Part shown: positions 12,744-38,856 of the stretch, piece by piece | Position numbering within the stretch: position 1 is the first letter of the stretch | Layout of the letters: each line of letters opens with the position of its first letter | Origin: Neocallimastix lanati (nom. inval.) | Taxonomy: Eukaryota; Neocallimastigomycota; Neocallimastigomycetes; Neocallimastigales; Neocallimastigaceae | Reading direction: 5' to 3' | Length of the DNA: 64,000 bases | Assembly (NCBI GenBank): GCA_016946835.1 | Contig: JACVTC010000007.1 | Coordinates: forward strand, 770,001 to 834,000 | Notes under the pieces: generated by a model | The model's input: only the letters and a program-made list of their open reading frames with translations | The model's database searches: none | Told to the model about the DNA's origin: nothing | Position numbers and translations under genes: made by a program

Positions 12744-13800
12744 ATGATGCCAATGCAAAATCATCAGCCATTATAGGCATCTGTATTTAATGATCAGAGC
12801 TGTATGTCAAGTATGTCCTCTGCACAGTTATCTCAAATGTAGAATATTTCATCTCAACAACCTTTGAATAATTTTTCTAGTAACAACAGCAACAGTAACA
12901 ATAATAATAATAATCAATGTAAAGGTATTCCAAATAAGATGTTATTTATTTTAATATATGAAATAAATAGTGAAAAGCTTAGGAGCATTTTAATTGATTT
13001 AAATAGAAGATTAATAGATGTTGAAGAAAGTCATCTCAGTTTAACAAATAACCCATAAGAAATTTCAAGAATGAAGGATTTTAAAAGATTTGGACAGATG
13101 TCAGCACCACCAGGTAATGCTCCTCAAACAATTTTAAATTCTCTATATTCATCCAAATCAACAAAGTATGATTCCATCTAATAAAGATTCTATAAATTCA
13201 AATAATGATCAACAAGTAAATAATATATATATATATATATATATTTATAAAATTGTTATATATATATTTGCATTTAATAATATAATATAAAATAATTATT
13301 AATTTATTTAATTTAATTTACTAATTCTTATTCAAAAATTTTATTGTACTTTCTTATTTTTTTTTTTTTTTTTTTTTTATAGATGGATAGCAGTAAAAAT
13401 AATAACAATAGTAATAATTATCAATAAATGATGATATTAAGAATGAATGATATAAATATTATTAATAAAAAACTCCTTCTTTCCCCTGAATTGATCTTTT
13501 AGATTTCATATACTAAGTTTCTAACAAGAAGGAGACATAGTACGTAAAAATTAATAATTATCATCGAAATATCTTCCTTTTTGTCATCAGGAATGTTCAA
13601 TGATTTCTTATGAACAATCAGAAAAAAAAAATCAATAAAAATTTCATCAACAAAATGAATGAATTGGTGTCTAAATTCTTCAAATTTTAGGATATAAAAA
13701 TATCCAGTGTGTAAAACTAGGTAAGCTATTACTTTCATCACAACAAGGACGGCATGTAGGTACCAAATTGATTTTAACATAACATAAAATTTTATATCAA
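12744..13800 (+). pseudogene. Decayed Gln/Asn/Ser-rich protein gene
   Basis: Reading from ATG 12744 gives MMPMQNHQPL, a TAG stop, ASVFNDQSCMSSMSSAQLSQM, a TAG stop, then NISSQQPLNN and an Asn/Ser run. The frame continues through EEISRM-like helical sequence after a TAA. A frame change follows near 13160 and then a recognisable intron-like gap (GTAAATAA near 13215 to ATAG at about 13381) and further broken sequence to about 13800. The stops sit where Gln codons would fit the context (CAG to TAG, CAA to TAA). This suggests decay by C-to-T change of a Gln-rich, possibly transcription-related protein. The family was not identified. Confidence 0.5.
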
Positions 13801-14079
13801 ATTTGAATCCACTTTTAATTCATCATCCAAGAGAGAATTGTGAAATTTTAAGAGATAGATGTTAAATAAATTTTTTAAACCCAAATTTAAACTTCATTTA
13901 ATTGTATATAGTGCTCTTTTGGTGGGCGTTCAATATATAAAAAAATTAAACTTAACAAAGACAATTAGCTGATAATATTTTTAAATAAAGTTCAACTTCG
14001 TCGACTGTTCCGTATTTTGTGGGGATTTCGGAGTTTCTAGCAAACATAATACCATTTTTGTCGATCTTTTAGATTGAAG

Positions 14080-14253
14080 ATGAAATGGCATTCTGTTGAA
14101 TCTACCGTTGCTAATAGCATCGACGTCGAAAGATCTGATACAGGTTCGATTGATAGCACTAATACTGAAATTATTACTCGCAATAATGGACGCGGTGTTA
14201 TCATCGATGAATGGGAAAAGTTAGAAACTATTGCTTCTAACGCACATTTATAA
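14080..14253 (+). CDS. Small ORF of 57 codons with normal base composition
   Basis: ATG at 14080 to TAA at 14251-14253 encodes MKWHSVESTVANSIDVERSD, continuing through TGSIDSTNTEIITRNNGRGV to IIDEWEKLETIASNAHL. The island 13990-14253 is clearly richer in G and C than its surroundings, with varied codons, which favours a real or recently real coding exon. The peptide is hydrophilic, without signal peptide or membrane segment, and no family was recognised. A TTTTAG just before the ATG could be a splice acceptor, so this may be the last exon of a lost gene or a fragment of a mobile element. Confidence 0.35.
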   Translation: MKWHSVESTVANSIDVERSDTGSIDSTNTEIITRNNGRGVIIDEWEKLETIASNAHL

Positions 14254-15151
14254 TTATATAATATATAATATTTTGTTTCATGTATTTTATTTTTTATTTA
14301 AATCATGTAATTTTATTATTTTATAAATTAAATAGTATATATTAAAAAAATTATCTACTAAAATCAATTCCTAGAAAAAAAAATTAGATTAAATTAGTAA
14401 TACTATTTAAAATTTTTTTTTTCTTTTCTGAATATTTTGTTAATTAAAATTATTTCTAACTAATTCTAATAATATTTTAATAATAGTATTGTAATACTTT
14501 TTAATAATGTTGATTATATTATATATAATATATATATTTTTAATCCTTTATAGAAATTCAAAATAAATAAAGATTGAGAGCTGATAAATCAAAAACAATA
14601 AAGTCTTATTTCTTTTTAATTTATTAATTTGGTTAAAAAAATAAAATAATAGCTATTATTAAATATTATTAAAAAAATTATTTTTATTATATTTTTTTTT
14701 ATTTTTATTTTTATGTTTTTAATTTTTTTTTTAAATTATATTCATTTTTTTATTTAATAATAAATATAATATTTTTTTTTATTCTTTTTTTATGGATAAT
14801 CTTCATAGCCAAATCTTCCTTTTTATTAAACCTTTTATATATATATATTAAATTGAAATAATAATTAATATATATTTTTAAATTTTAATAAAGTATATAG
14901 TAATGATTTAATAATATTTGAAAATAATTTTCTTTTAAAAAAATAATAAATAAAATGATAAAAAATATTATATAATATATTATATATATTTAGTAAAACT
15001 AGTTAATAAATAATAAAAAAAGTCTTTCATATATAATTTTAGAAAAATAGTTAATCAATAAAAATAATGATTATATCTATTTTGCTTAGCGGTTCTTTTT
15101 TTTTTTTAATATTTAAAATATATGGGACAATTATTTAATAAATGTGATGTT

Positions 15152-15196
<45 letters not shown>

Positions 15197-16481
15197 CTTT
15201 AATTTTAAACCCAACCAAAAACTAGATCAATACAATAGAAACACTATGTAAATGTAGTTAAAATATAAAAATAAAAATACCTATTAATTGAATAAAAATA
15301 GTATTTATATTTTTATATCATATTTAATAGATATTTTTTTTTTAAATTAAAAAAAAAAAATAATTTTTAAGGTTAAATTTTAATCCATGGAAAATATTAC
15401 ACATATATCACGTGTAATACACATAATTTTATTTATTATTTTCATTAAAAATATTTATTATTGAACATCTTTTTGTCTTTGATTGGTTTAATACTAATTT
15501 AATTCCAGAACTTTCTCATATATTGTAAGTTAATAGGTGACATATAAAAAAAAATTGTATATAAAACTTTATCTATTTAAAAGTTAAATTCTTTTTTTTT
15601 TTATTTTTTAATGATTTTTATAATTAAAAAAAAAATTAAGACATATATATTATAATAAAAATAAAAAATAAAAGGAATTTATATTAAATATTACTTATAT
15701 TAATCTTTTACTCTATTAAAATAATAGAATATTATAATTGAATTTTATATTTTAAATATTATTTTTCAATTTAGTTTTATTTTAATATTAAAAAAAAATT
15801 AATAAATTAATAATTCATTTTATAATTTTTTATCCAATATTTTTATAGGATTTTTTCATATATTTAATTTTTTTTAAATTTTTTTTTTTGTCTTTAACAT
15901 CTATTAAGTAAGAAATATTTAAGTTATGGTTAAATTTATTGATTTATATAATAATACTTTAATAATAAATTTAAAAAAAAAAATATGAAAAATATTAAAG
16001 TTATAATAGAAAATAAAAAACTAATAGTAGAAAATAAAAAACAAATAAAACAAAGAAACAAAATTTTATATGTAACATTTTCATTATTTTTTTAAAAAAT
16101 ATTTTTATGTAGAATTAAATTAAATAATATATGTGATTCTATATATCATAATATATTACAATATATATTATAAATAATACTATTTTAAATAAAATTTTAG
16201 TAAATCGTTCCTTTTCCACATTTTTTTTATAATTAATTTATTTTATTCAGAATTAATATATATTAAAGTATATTAATAATATATATTGTAACAAATTAAA
16301 TAATTCATATATAAAAATAAATAAATATAAAAATACATATAAATCTTTTTATTCTTAATATATTAATTAATATTTAAAATTTATTATTTTTTTTAATATT
16401 TTACATTTTTTTTTATTTTATTTTTTTTTTGTTAATACTGTTTAAAAAAATTAATTGTTATAGCTAATTTTTATTGAATTA

Positions 16482-16540
<59 letters not shown>

Positions 16541-16896
16541 AATTATTGAAAGGTAAATCTAGTTTTATTTTTTCTTGTTGAAAAAAAGGTAAAAAACATA
16601 AAATTGAAAATAAATAAAATATATTTAAATATATTTAAATGTATTTTATTTTTTATTATTATTATTTTTTTTTTTTTTCGATTTCTTATATATATATTTA
16701 ACCATAATTTTATAAATAATTTATTTTTTTTTAACTAAAATAAGAGATTTTAACATTAAATTTTAAACGCTATATATATATTTTCTTTTAAATCTAATTG
16801 AAATAGTTTTATAATATATATAAAATTTTATTAATAAAGTTAAACTTTATTTTTTATTTCTTAGAAATAAAGAGGTTATAACAGAAAAAAAAAAAA
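14254..16896. other. Gene-free AT desert upstream of the SR gene
   Basis: About 2.6 kb of A/T sequence with T tracts (15153-15190, 16486-16520). No coding frame or structured island was seen. The promoter of the SR protein gene must lie at its right end. Confidence 0.7.
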
Positions 16897-18453
16897 ATGT
16901 CTCGTAGAACATTATTTGTAGCAGGAATTCCAGATGATATAAAGTAAGCTACTAACAAAATTATTATTTTTATAAATGTATTTATATAATCTTAAATATT
17001 TTATTTTATTAATCAACTAATCAATTAATCAAATATTTTTATTATTTTTTATTATTTTATATTTTTTTTTATTTCATTAATATAATAAATTATGTATTAA
17101 AATAAATTATTAGTGCAAGGGAATTAGCATATGAATTTGAAAGGTAATAATTCTGAAATTTCTCTTTATCCTTCTATTATTTTTTCTTTCTATATATATA
17201 TTATATAAAATATATCTAAAAAACAAATATTTTATTGTAATATATTAAAAAACATAAAATATTTTATATTTAATTATTATTTTTTTATATTTTTATTTTC
17301 TTGGTTTCTTTTATATTTTTATTTTATTATAATATAATCTTTGTTCTTAATTTTTTTTATTATTAATAATATTATAATTATATTAGTTAAAATAAAATAA
17401 AATAAAAAAAAAAAAAAGGAATATTAATTTAATCAAACCAATAAATCAATTTAAAATCAATATCAAATCAATCATTCTCATTGTTCAGTATTATTTAATG
17501 ATAAATTTGTAAAATATTCGACATATTTTTTTCAAAAGATGAAATATTGACATTCAATAAATAAAGAAAAAAAATAAAAAGTACGAATAAATCTTATAAT
17601 AATAAAAATGAATTATATAAAATATATCAAAAACTATAAAAAATATATATTTAATAGAAGAAAAAAACTTTATAAAAAAATATAAAATGAAAAATAAAAA
17701 TAAATAATCATAATATATTAAAATAAAATATTTTATATATATATATATTTAGTATATTAATAAAATAAATTGATATATTTCGTAAATATTTAATTATAAG
17801 TATTAATGAAATATATCAATTTATTATTTTTTCTTTTAGTTTAAAAAAAATATAAAAATATAATATATAAAAAGAAATATATTTTTATTTAAATTTTTAA
17901 TTAAAATTATTTAAAATTGTGTTTAAAATTGTATATAATACTTACTATATATATTATATATATATATATTTTGTTTCAAATAAAACAATAATTCGAATAA
18001 TATGTAATATATATATATAGATATGGAAGATTAGTTCGCAGTGATATTCCAAGACCAAGATATTATAATTCAACTAGATATGCATTTGTTGAATTTGAAG
18101 ATCCAAGAGATGCTGAAGTAATAAAAATTTTATAATAATAATAATAATAATAATAATAATTAAAGATTACTATTATTATTATTATTATTCCATTTTAATT
18201 ATTCTATATATTAATTTGCAATTATTATTATTTTTTATATTTATTAAAATAGGATGCTTTTTATGAAATGCATAGAAGAAAAATAAGAGGATGTCAAATT
18301 TCAATTCAAGTAAATGTTAATTTTTATTATATAAAAAAAAATTACAAATATAATTTATCATATATATATATATCTTAACATGCTAAAATTTATTATGGAT
18401 ATTAAATAAAATTATTATATTATTTTTATAAAATAAAATCAAAAAATTTTTTA

Positions 18454-18484
<31 letters not shown>

Positions 18485-19006
18485 GTCATTTTTTTAATGT
18501 GGTTTAATTAGTGGGCTAAATCTAACATAAGAAGTAACTATTCAAGATCATATTCAAGAAGTCGTTCAAGATCACCCTACTATCGTCGTCGTCGTTCTTA
18601 TTCTAGATCCTATTCAAGATCATTTTCTCGTTCAAGATCTCGTTCCCCATATTCTCGTTCTCGTTCTCCATATTCCCGTTCTCGTTCTCGTTCATTTACT
18701 CGTTCCTATAGTAGATCAAAATCTAGAATTTCCTCTCCTGGTTATTCTCGTTCCAGATCTTATTCTAGATCACCAAGTCATTCAAGAAGTCATTCCCGTA
18801 GAGAACCATCAAGAGGAAGAAGTCGTACCCCACGTGATTCTTTACCATTAGATTATGATAATACCAAAGAAAATACTAATAATCCAAATATTCCAAATGA
18901 AGCCAATGATTCCAATTCAAAATCTTATGGAACTACTACAGTAGAAAAAGAAGTTACTGAACCACCAGCATCATATTCTTCTAATGAGAATTTACATGTA
19001 AATTAA
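16897..19006 (+). CDS. SR-family splicing factor: one RRM plus RS domain, 5 exons
   Basis: Exons: 16897-16943, 17114-17143, 18021-18117, 18253-18309, 18512-19006, giving 241 codons. Residues 1-80 form an RNA-recognition motif with RNP2 TLFVAGIP and RNP1-like TRYAFVEFED, preceded by ARELAYEFERYGRLVRSDIP. Exon 5 encodes a long Arg/Ser domain (about residues 82-185, many SRSRSR and SYSRS runs), then an acidic/Ser/Pro tail ending SNENLHVN. Proteins of this type bind exonic enhancers and recruit the spliceosome; the RS domain is phosphorylated by SRPK/Clk kinases. It resembles metazoan SRSF and fungal Srp1 types, but the exact orthologue cannot be fixed. Intron 2 is 877 nt, far longer than others in this window. 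Confidence 0.88.
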
Positions 19007-19271
19007 GACATTGAAAATTAATTTATAATTTATAATTTATATTTTTTATTTATTTATTTATTTATTTTTTAATAATATATATATCTATATAATAAATACA
19101 AAAAAATATTAAAATTATAATTATATATATATATATATAATATTAAATAATAAAATTTATAATAGTAATAATAGTAATAATAGTAATAATAGTAATAGCA
19201 ATAGTTTTAGTAATAATAAGTAATAGAAGTAGTAGATTAATTTTATATAAAATATAATTTTTTTTAAATAA

Positions 19272-19302
<31 letters not shown>

Positions 19303-20051
19303 AAAATATATATGTATTTTTTTTTTTTTTTTTTTTTTTTCTATTTAAAATTTATAATTTTTAATATAAAATCATTTATTTATTAAAATATATATATATA
19401 TAATTATCAGAATCTTTTATTAAATTTTCATTTTTTAAATTAATTTATGTCTTAATTTTTTTCTTTTTTCTTTTATTTTTTATTTTTTTTGTTATTAATA
19501 ATTATGATGTAGTTTATAATATAATAAAATATTAATAATAAAAAATGATTAGAATAAAAAAAAAAAAAAAAGTACTTTATTAAAAGAATAAAATTAAATT
19601 TTATTTATTTATTTATTTTTTTTTAAATAAATACTTTTACATAATACTATTATTATTTTGCAATATAATTAATAAAATAAAATAAAATAAAACAAATGAA
19701 TCAATGAATCAATGAATAAGTAAATAAATAACTATTTAAATAAATAATTAATCGATTAATATTGAATAAAAATTGACAATGTTAAGTAAATTATCAAAGG
19801 GATAGGCTAATTCCTTACCTTTAGTAATTTTTTTTTTTTTTTTAAAGTAGAAAGTATTCGAATAGGAATTAATTAAGGTATCATACATGTAGGTGTACCT
19901 ATGGAAAAAGTACGTATTTTAGTACTGAAGATAAGGATAAAAATAAAATAAATTAAAACAATATAGAAAAAAAAAAAATAACAAACAAACAAACAAACAA
20001 AAAAAAAAACTATACAATTATTCGTATTAATCAAAAATAAAAATAAAAATA

Positions 20052-20088
<37 letters not shown>

Positions 20089-20339
20089 AAGAAAAAAAAA
20101 AAAAAAAAAAAAAAAAATTATTATTACTATAATTATTATTATTATTAATATTATTTAATTTTTAATTTTTTTTTATTGATGTTTAATTAAAGCTTTTTAA
20201 ATGTTTAATTAAGTTTTTATAGATGCATATATTTAGGTAAAAAAAATATTTTTTTTCTAATTATTTGTAGAGACTTGTGTTTTTTTCTTTTTTCTTTTTC
20301 TTTTTATTTATTTATTTTTATTATATTAATTTTGGAAAT
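19007..20339. other. Convergent 3' flanks of the SR and SerRS genes
   Basis: Holds (AGTAAT)n-like repeats near 19160-19200 and several A and T tracts (19268-19300, 20090-20117). No gene is visible. The plus-strand T-rich frame at 20277-20459 is low complexity and overlaps the real minus-strand last exon. Confidence 0.65.
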
Positions 20340-23108
<2,769 letters not shown>

Positions 23109-23922
23109 TTTATTTTATCTAATTTTTTTTTAACTAAAAATCTATAACTTAATTATTTTAAACTTTTTATATTAGTTCAATTTAATGAAAAAAAAAAAAA
23201 AATTATTATAATTGTATAATTTAAATAATTTAATAAAAAAATGTATTATCAATATATTATAAATATATATCAATGGAAATAAATAATAATAAATAATAAT
23301 AATTTATATTCGAATTATTTTTATATTTTAATTAAAAAAAAATAAGATAAAATTTTTTTTTGTTTAATCTTATTAGTTATGATTGGTTTAACTGTAATTA
23401 TTTAAATATGTCATTTCTATATAAAAATTTTTTTATAAGCAAAAACAAAAATAAAAAATTGAAATTTCTAATATAAATAGAAATAACAAAATAAAAAATT
23501 ATAATTCTTTAAATATCGTTTTTAATTCAGTTTTTATAATAAGTTCTTGGTTTATATTATATTAAATAATAATATACGTAATTATTTATATATATTACTA
23601 ACAAGTTTTAAACAATATTAGTATTTTTTTTAAAAAGAAATATGTGATATAAAATTTTTTATTTATAAATATTTATATATTTTATAATATAGTAATTTCA
23701 TATGGTATAGATCAAATTTTTAAAAAATAAAAAAAAAATAAAAAGATAAACTTTAAAAAAAAGAATTCAAAATTATACGTGTTGTATAATTAAATGATAC
23801 ATTAAGATTTTAAATGTACATTACCCCATTACGTATTATATGATATTAATAAATATAATGCAATATATATTATTAATTTATTTTTTATACAGAAAAATTA
23901 ATTCGATCATACAATTTTTAAA

Positions 23923-23956
<34 letters not shown>

Positions 23957-24280
23957 CATATATTTAAAAATTTATTATTTAAAGTTTTATTCATAAATTA
24001 TAATTGAAAATAATACTTGAAATTTTGGTTAAATTAAAAATTAAACTATATTTTTTTTTTATATATAAAAAAAATAATTTTTTTTTTTTTTTTTATTTTA
24101 TATATATATTTTGTCTTTTTTGAAATTTATTATATATAAATTTAAATATTAAAATTAAAGATTTAAAAAAATAAAAAGAAACAAGAATTTTTTTTTTTTT
24201 TTTTTTTTTTTATTTTTACCTTACATTTTGTTTTATTTGATATACCCCAAATTTTTGTTTTTATATATATCAATTATAAA
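23109..24280. promoter_or_regulatory. Divergent intergenic region between SerRS and KAP120
   Basis: The 1.17 kb between two divergently transcribed genes must hold both promoters. It contains T tracts at 23928-23948 and 24190-24210 just before the KAP120 start. No specific factor site can be supported. Confidence 0.5.
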
Positions 24281-30801
<6,521 letters not shown>

Positions 30802-32304
30802 TACTAATTAAATATACTTTTTTTTTTTTTTTCTTAAAAAAAAAAACATATATTTTTCAAATTATTTTTTTAAAACTTCTATTTTGTTAAAATTAGTCAT
30901 TAATTACCTATATATTTGTTAACTTTTTTTTTTAGAAAAAAATTTTAAATAAGTTATAAATAAAATATATTTATACATTATAAACATTAATAAAATATTT
31001 TTTATTACTGAAAGATTATTATATATATATATATATTTTTAATATAATATTTTATATATTTTATTTATTTACTTTTTTTAGTTTAATTTTTTTAATTATT
31101 AAATTTATCCACAAAAATATATATAATTTTTTTATAGCTGTCATTTTTTTTAATTTGTTCTTTATCCAATAAAATGACAAGACTCTATATATACATATAT
31201 ATATTATTAATTTGATTTATAATAGGTATCTTAATCTTGGTATATACTTTGTCTCTTTTTTTTTTAATAAAAAAATAAAAAATACAAAATTATTATTATT
31301 TATTATAATTATGAAATTTCAATTCAAAAGTACAAATTTACAAATATTTTATTCACTATTTTTTTTTGTCATTATAACCTTTGCTTTTCAGATACAAATT
31401 TTTTTTTTTTTTTTAAATTAATACTCCTTATATTGCTTTTTGTAATTAAACAATTTCATATATTAAAAAATAATAATAATTTGTTTTTATAATACATTAT
31501 TAAAAAATGATATATCCAAAAAATAATTTAAAAATCATATATATAATAATTTTATTATTCTATTTTATATATAGAATAATAATAAATTGTTTTATTTACA
31601 TGAAAAATTATATTTATTATATAGAACTATTTTATCTTTAAATAACATAAAAAAACAATATTTATACAATCATAAATATATAAAATAAAAAATAAAAAAT
31701 AAAAAATAAATAGATAATAATAAAAGTTTAAATAATAATAAATTATATAAAATAAAATTTAAAAAATATAATTAAACTTTACAATTATTTTAATAAAAAA
31801 TGTATATATTAAATTAGCTTTTTTATCTTTAAAAACAATATTCTTCGCATTATTCTTTAAAATCTTTATTAAAATAATAATATTATAATCAATAATGATT
31901 ATCGTAGAAATAAAATTTTTTTAAAAAAAAAAAAAAAAAACTTTAAATAATACTAAAGTACAATTTTTTTATTATCTATATCTATATAACTTTGAAATAT
32001 TTTTAAATTAAATATATATTATTTTTTAAAGTAAAAAAATATATATATATATATATCTAATTTGTTTTTTAAAAAGATATATTTTTCAAAAAATTTTTTC
32101 AAATAATGACATAAATATGGAAACCAAATTTTTATTTTTAATAAAGTATGGATTTTATTTAAGCATTAACAGTTTTAATTTCATATTTAGAATATTATAT
32201 TTACAGTATTATAAAAAACTTTGTATTCATAATATTTTAGTTAAAAAATATATCTCGGTTATATGAAAAGAAATACTTAAATTTTAACAAAAACTAAAAA
32301 AAAA

Positions 32305-32343
<39 letters not shown>

Positions 32344-32888
32344 TAATAAATATAATTAAAAAATAAAAAAGCGATAAAAATAAAATAATAAAATAAAATT
32401 TATTATATTTATATCATAATTTTATATAAAATTAACTAGTAATGTTAAATTATAATAATATAATGAACTATTATAATAAAATATTTTATCATATTTTTTA
32501 AATTATTTATTTCATTTTGAAAAAAATAAAGAAAAAATTTCCTTAAAAATATAACAGTATCAATAAAAAAAAAAAAATAAAAAATAAAAAAAAAAAAAAT
32601 AAAAAAAATAAAAGAAAAAACAGTTATTATACTATTATTTAAAATTTAAAATTTAGTGTTAATATATATATATATAACAAAATATACTCTTATTCCTCAC
32701 CTTTATTTTATATTTATGGTTAATTTATAAAAAAAAATTATATATATTTTTATAAATTTAGTTGAATAAAAAATTAGTAGATTTAATAAAATAATAAAAT
32801 AATTAAAATCATTGATATAATATACCAATACAAAAGTATATATCAATATAAATATATTTCAATATCTATTTTTTTTAAAATAAAAAAC
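30802..32888. other. Intergenic AT desert between KAP120 and the membrane-protein gene
   Basis: About 2.1 kb with no supported gene. The plus frame at 31212-31421 is a low-complexity Phe/Ile/Lys run and is not supported. (AAAAGA)n-like and poly-A tracts occur near 32295-32345. Confidence 0.6.
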
Positions 32889-34178
32889 ATGGAGGAACAA
32901 AGTAATGAAAATCTTTTTGTAAAAGATGATGAGTTGGTGTTTGAAGATTTCGATAATGATGACAGTATGGAAAATTTGTTGAAAATTTTCGTACTTAAAA
33001 ATGGAACTAAACCTGATGGTTCACAGATTTTATCTTTCGTAACATTTATAATATTTTTATTTGTCAATGTTGGCTGTGTTTCATTCAATCTTTATAAAGC
33101 AATCACAATTGAAACCGATGTTAAAAATGATATGTTTGGTTTTAATACAAATACTAACACAAAAGCAATCACACTTTTCAATACTACAACTTTAACAAGT
33201 AAAAGTGGAACTGAAAATAGTATCATTATTGATAAACCCACAAAAATTTTATATGTTACCGAATTTTCAGTTATTTTTATATTTTTTCTTATTTCTGTAT
33301 ACTATTACATCTGTTTATTTTGCGTTGATAAAAATTCAGAATATTATCTCTCTGGAGCTGCTAATTTTTCCCGTTTAGTTAGAGAGTTTTCATGTTTTTC
33401 TCTTGTACCACTTTTCAGTCTTAGTACATTTCTTAGCATTATTAATAAAATTTCAGAATCATATAAACTGGAGAGAAAGAAATATTTTGATCATGTTGAG
33501 CTTTGGGAAGGTATTTGGGGTGTTAATACTATGGATAATATTCAAAAAACAAATGAAGTAATAGAAATAAGGGTTGAAAATGAAAATACAGAAGCTAACA
33601 ATATTGATGAAAATAAAGATAATGAAACAGAAAAAGAAAGTAAATTTAAAAGAATTAAACATTCAAAATTGTTTTTACGTATAGTCTCTATTTTAATTTT
33701 TATTGGTTTCATACTAGCAATTTTTATTCTCCTTCTTTTCACAATCTTTGCTTTTATTGCACTTTATATTAAAGCTCGTCATGTTGGTAATTTCATTACT
33801 CAAAATAACAGTAATTTTATGTATAAATGGTTTAATTTTATTACCTTTATTGTGAATATCGCATCATTATCTCAAGATAGTCCAGCAATTAAGCTTTTAA
33901 CTTATCAAATTAGAGTATTAATAAGAAAAGCATATTCTAATGAATATTATCGTAAAAAACAAAGTCATATTAAAGAAAACCAAGGTAAGTTTAATCCTGA
34001 TAAAGAAAAACCTGGAATTCAGACTCCAAAAATTATCATTTATCGTAAGAAAATATCTAGATCAACTGATGAAAAAGAAGTTGAAAGTCATGAGGAAAAT
34101 GAAATATATAATTTCGGTAATAAATTATTACCATTACCTTTAAGTCAAAAAAATTCAAGTTTGTTAGAACTATATTAG
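32889..34178 (+). CDS. Intronless multi-pass membrane protein of unknown function
   Basis: One uninterrupted frame of 429 codons starts at ATG 32889. The N-terminus is acidic (residues 1-30). Hydrophobic segments are at about 48-68, 122-146, 168-186 and 262-294 (long enough for a bend or a re-entrant part), with a weaker one at 313-325. The 75-115 loop is Thr/Asn-rich, as in a glycosylated extracellular loop; 215-255 is a charged Glu/Asn/Lys loop; the tail from about 350 is basic and hydrophilic. No signal peptide is clear and no family was recognised. Absence of introns in a neighbourhood of intron-dense genes suggests a lineage-specific or expanded family, but that is inference. Topology resembles small receptor or sensor-like proteins only in a general way. 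Confidence 0.75.
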   Translation: MEEQSNENLFVKDDELVFEDFDNDDSMENLLKIFVLKNGTKPDGSQILSFVTFIIFLFVNVGCVSFNLYKAITIETDVKNDMFGFNTNTNTKAITLFNTTTLTSKSGTENSIIIDKPTKILYVTEFSVIFIFFLISVYYYICLFCVDKNSEYYLSGAANFSRLVREFSCFSLVPLFSLSTFLSIINKISESYKLERKKYFDHVELWEGIWGVNTMDNIQKTNEVIEIRVENENTEANNIDENKDNETEKESKFKRIKHSKLFLRIVSILIFIGFILAIFILLLFTIFAFIALYIKARHVGNFITQNNSNFMYKWFNFITFIVNIASLSQDSPAIKLLTYQIRVLIRKAYSNEYYRKKQSHIKENQGKFNPDKEKPGIQTPKIIIYRKKISRSTDEKEVESHEENEIYNFGNKLLPLPLSQKNSSLLELY

Positions 34179-34184
34179 AGTTAA

Positions 34185-34220
<36 letters not shown>

Positions 34221-34342
34221 AAAAAAAGGAAATAAAAATAAAAATAAAAAAACATATACTATAATATTATTAATTTCCAATAATATATTAAATTAGTAAA
34301 TAAAATAAATTAATAATAAATAATAATTATATATACCAATTT

Positions 34343-34382
<40 letters not shown>

Positions 34383-34980
34383 CTAAATACCAAATTAACA
34401 TAACAAATAAAAATAATGATAATGAGCAAAAAAAAAATAAAAATAAAAATAAAAAAAAAAAAAAAAATAAAAAAAAAGAAAAATGAGTATAAAAGCCAAT
34501 TAAATTAAATGAAATTAAATAATACTTAAAAGTGAATTTTTTAAAAAAAAAAATTACTAAAAAGAATATAAAACGCAATATTTGAAATAAATGAATTTAA
34601 TCAAATAATAATCAGAGTGAATTATAATTTTTTATTAATTTATAAAAGATATTATATAATTCAATTTCTTATTTTTTATTATTTTAAAAACAATAAAATA
34701 ATAAATATAAAAAAAAAAATAATATAATACTAGATTTTAGAATATTGTTTTTATTAATATAAATATAGAAAGAATAAAAAAAAGAAAAAAAATTTTTTTT
34801 TCCTTTTTTTTTTTTTTTTTTTTTTATAAGTTCTTATTGTATAATAATCGATCTTCATAAGAATATATAGTATATAAGCCTTTATTAAAATCATAGTAAA
34901 ATTTTAAAATATATAATAAAATTAAAGTTATTTTTTTAATAATAAAGATAAACTATTTCTCATGAAATTTAACAACCATG

Positions 34981-35011
<31 letters not shown>

Positions 35012-35414
35012 AATTAATAAAAATTAAAATATAATTTAATTTGGTCTTAAAAAAAAAAATTTTTTTAAATATATATATTTTTTATTTGTTATTAATAAAT
35101 TATAAAATTTTTTTTATTTAAAAATAAAAAATATATATATATATATTATTTATGGATATATAGATATAGATATAAATAAATCTAAATGTATCAAAAATTA
35201 TTTGTTTTAAAAATAATATATATGTATATATATATATATATAAAACTAAATGTATCAAAAGTTATAAAATTATAAAAATATTACAATATGATTATATATA
35301 TATTAGTATATAAAATTAAATAAACTATATTTTTTTTTTATATTATTACTATTATTTTCATTATCATTGTGATATTTTTATTATAAATTTATTAATATTT
35401 TAATAAAAAGATTT
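34179..35414. other. Convergent 3' flanks, no gene
   Basis: A/T-rich with long A tracts (34349-34379, 34981-35009) and T tract (34805-34825). The minus-strand frame 34327-34578 is Phe/Leu low complexity formed by poly-A and is not supported. Confidence 0.7.

Positions 35415-38856
<3,442 letters not shown>

Noticed and set aside
34327-34578. Minus-strand Phe/Leu-rich frame that looks like a membrane protein
   Set aside because: It is produced by poly-A and AAAT repeats; there is no amino-acid complexity beyond that.
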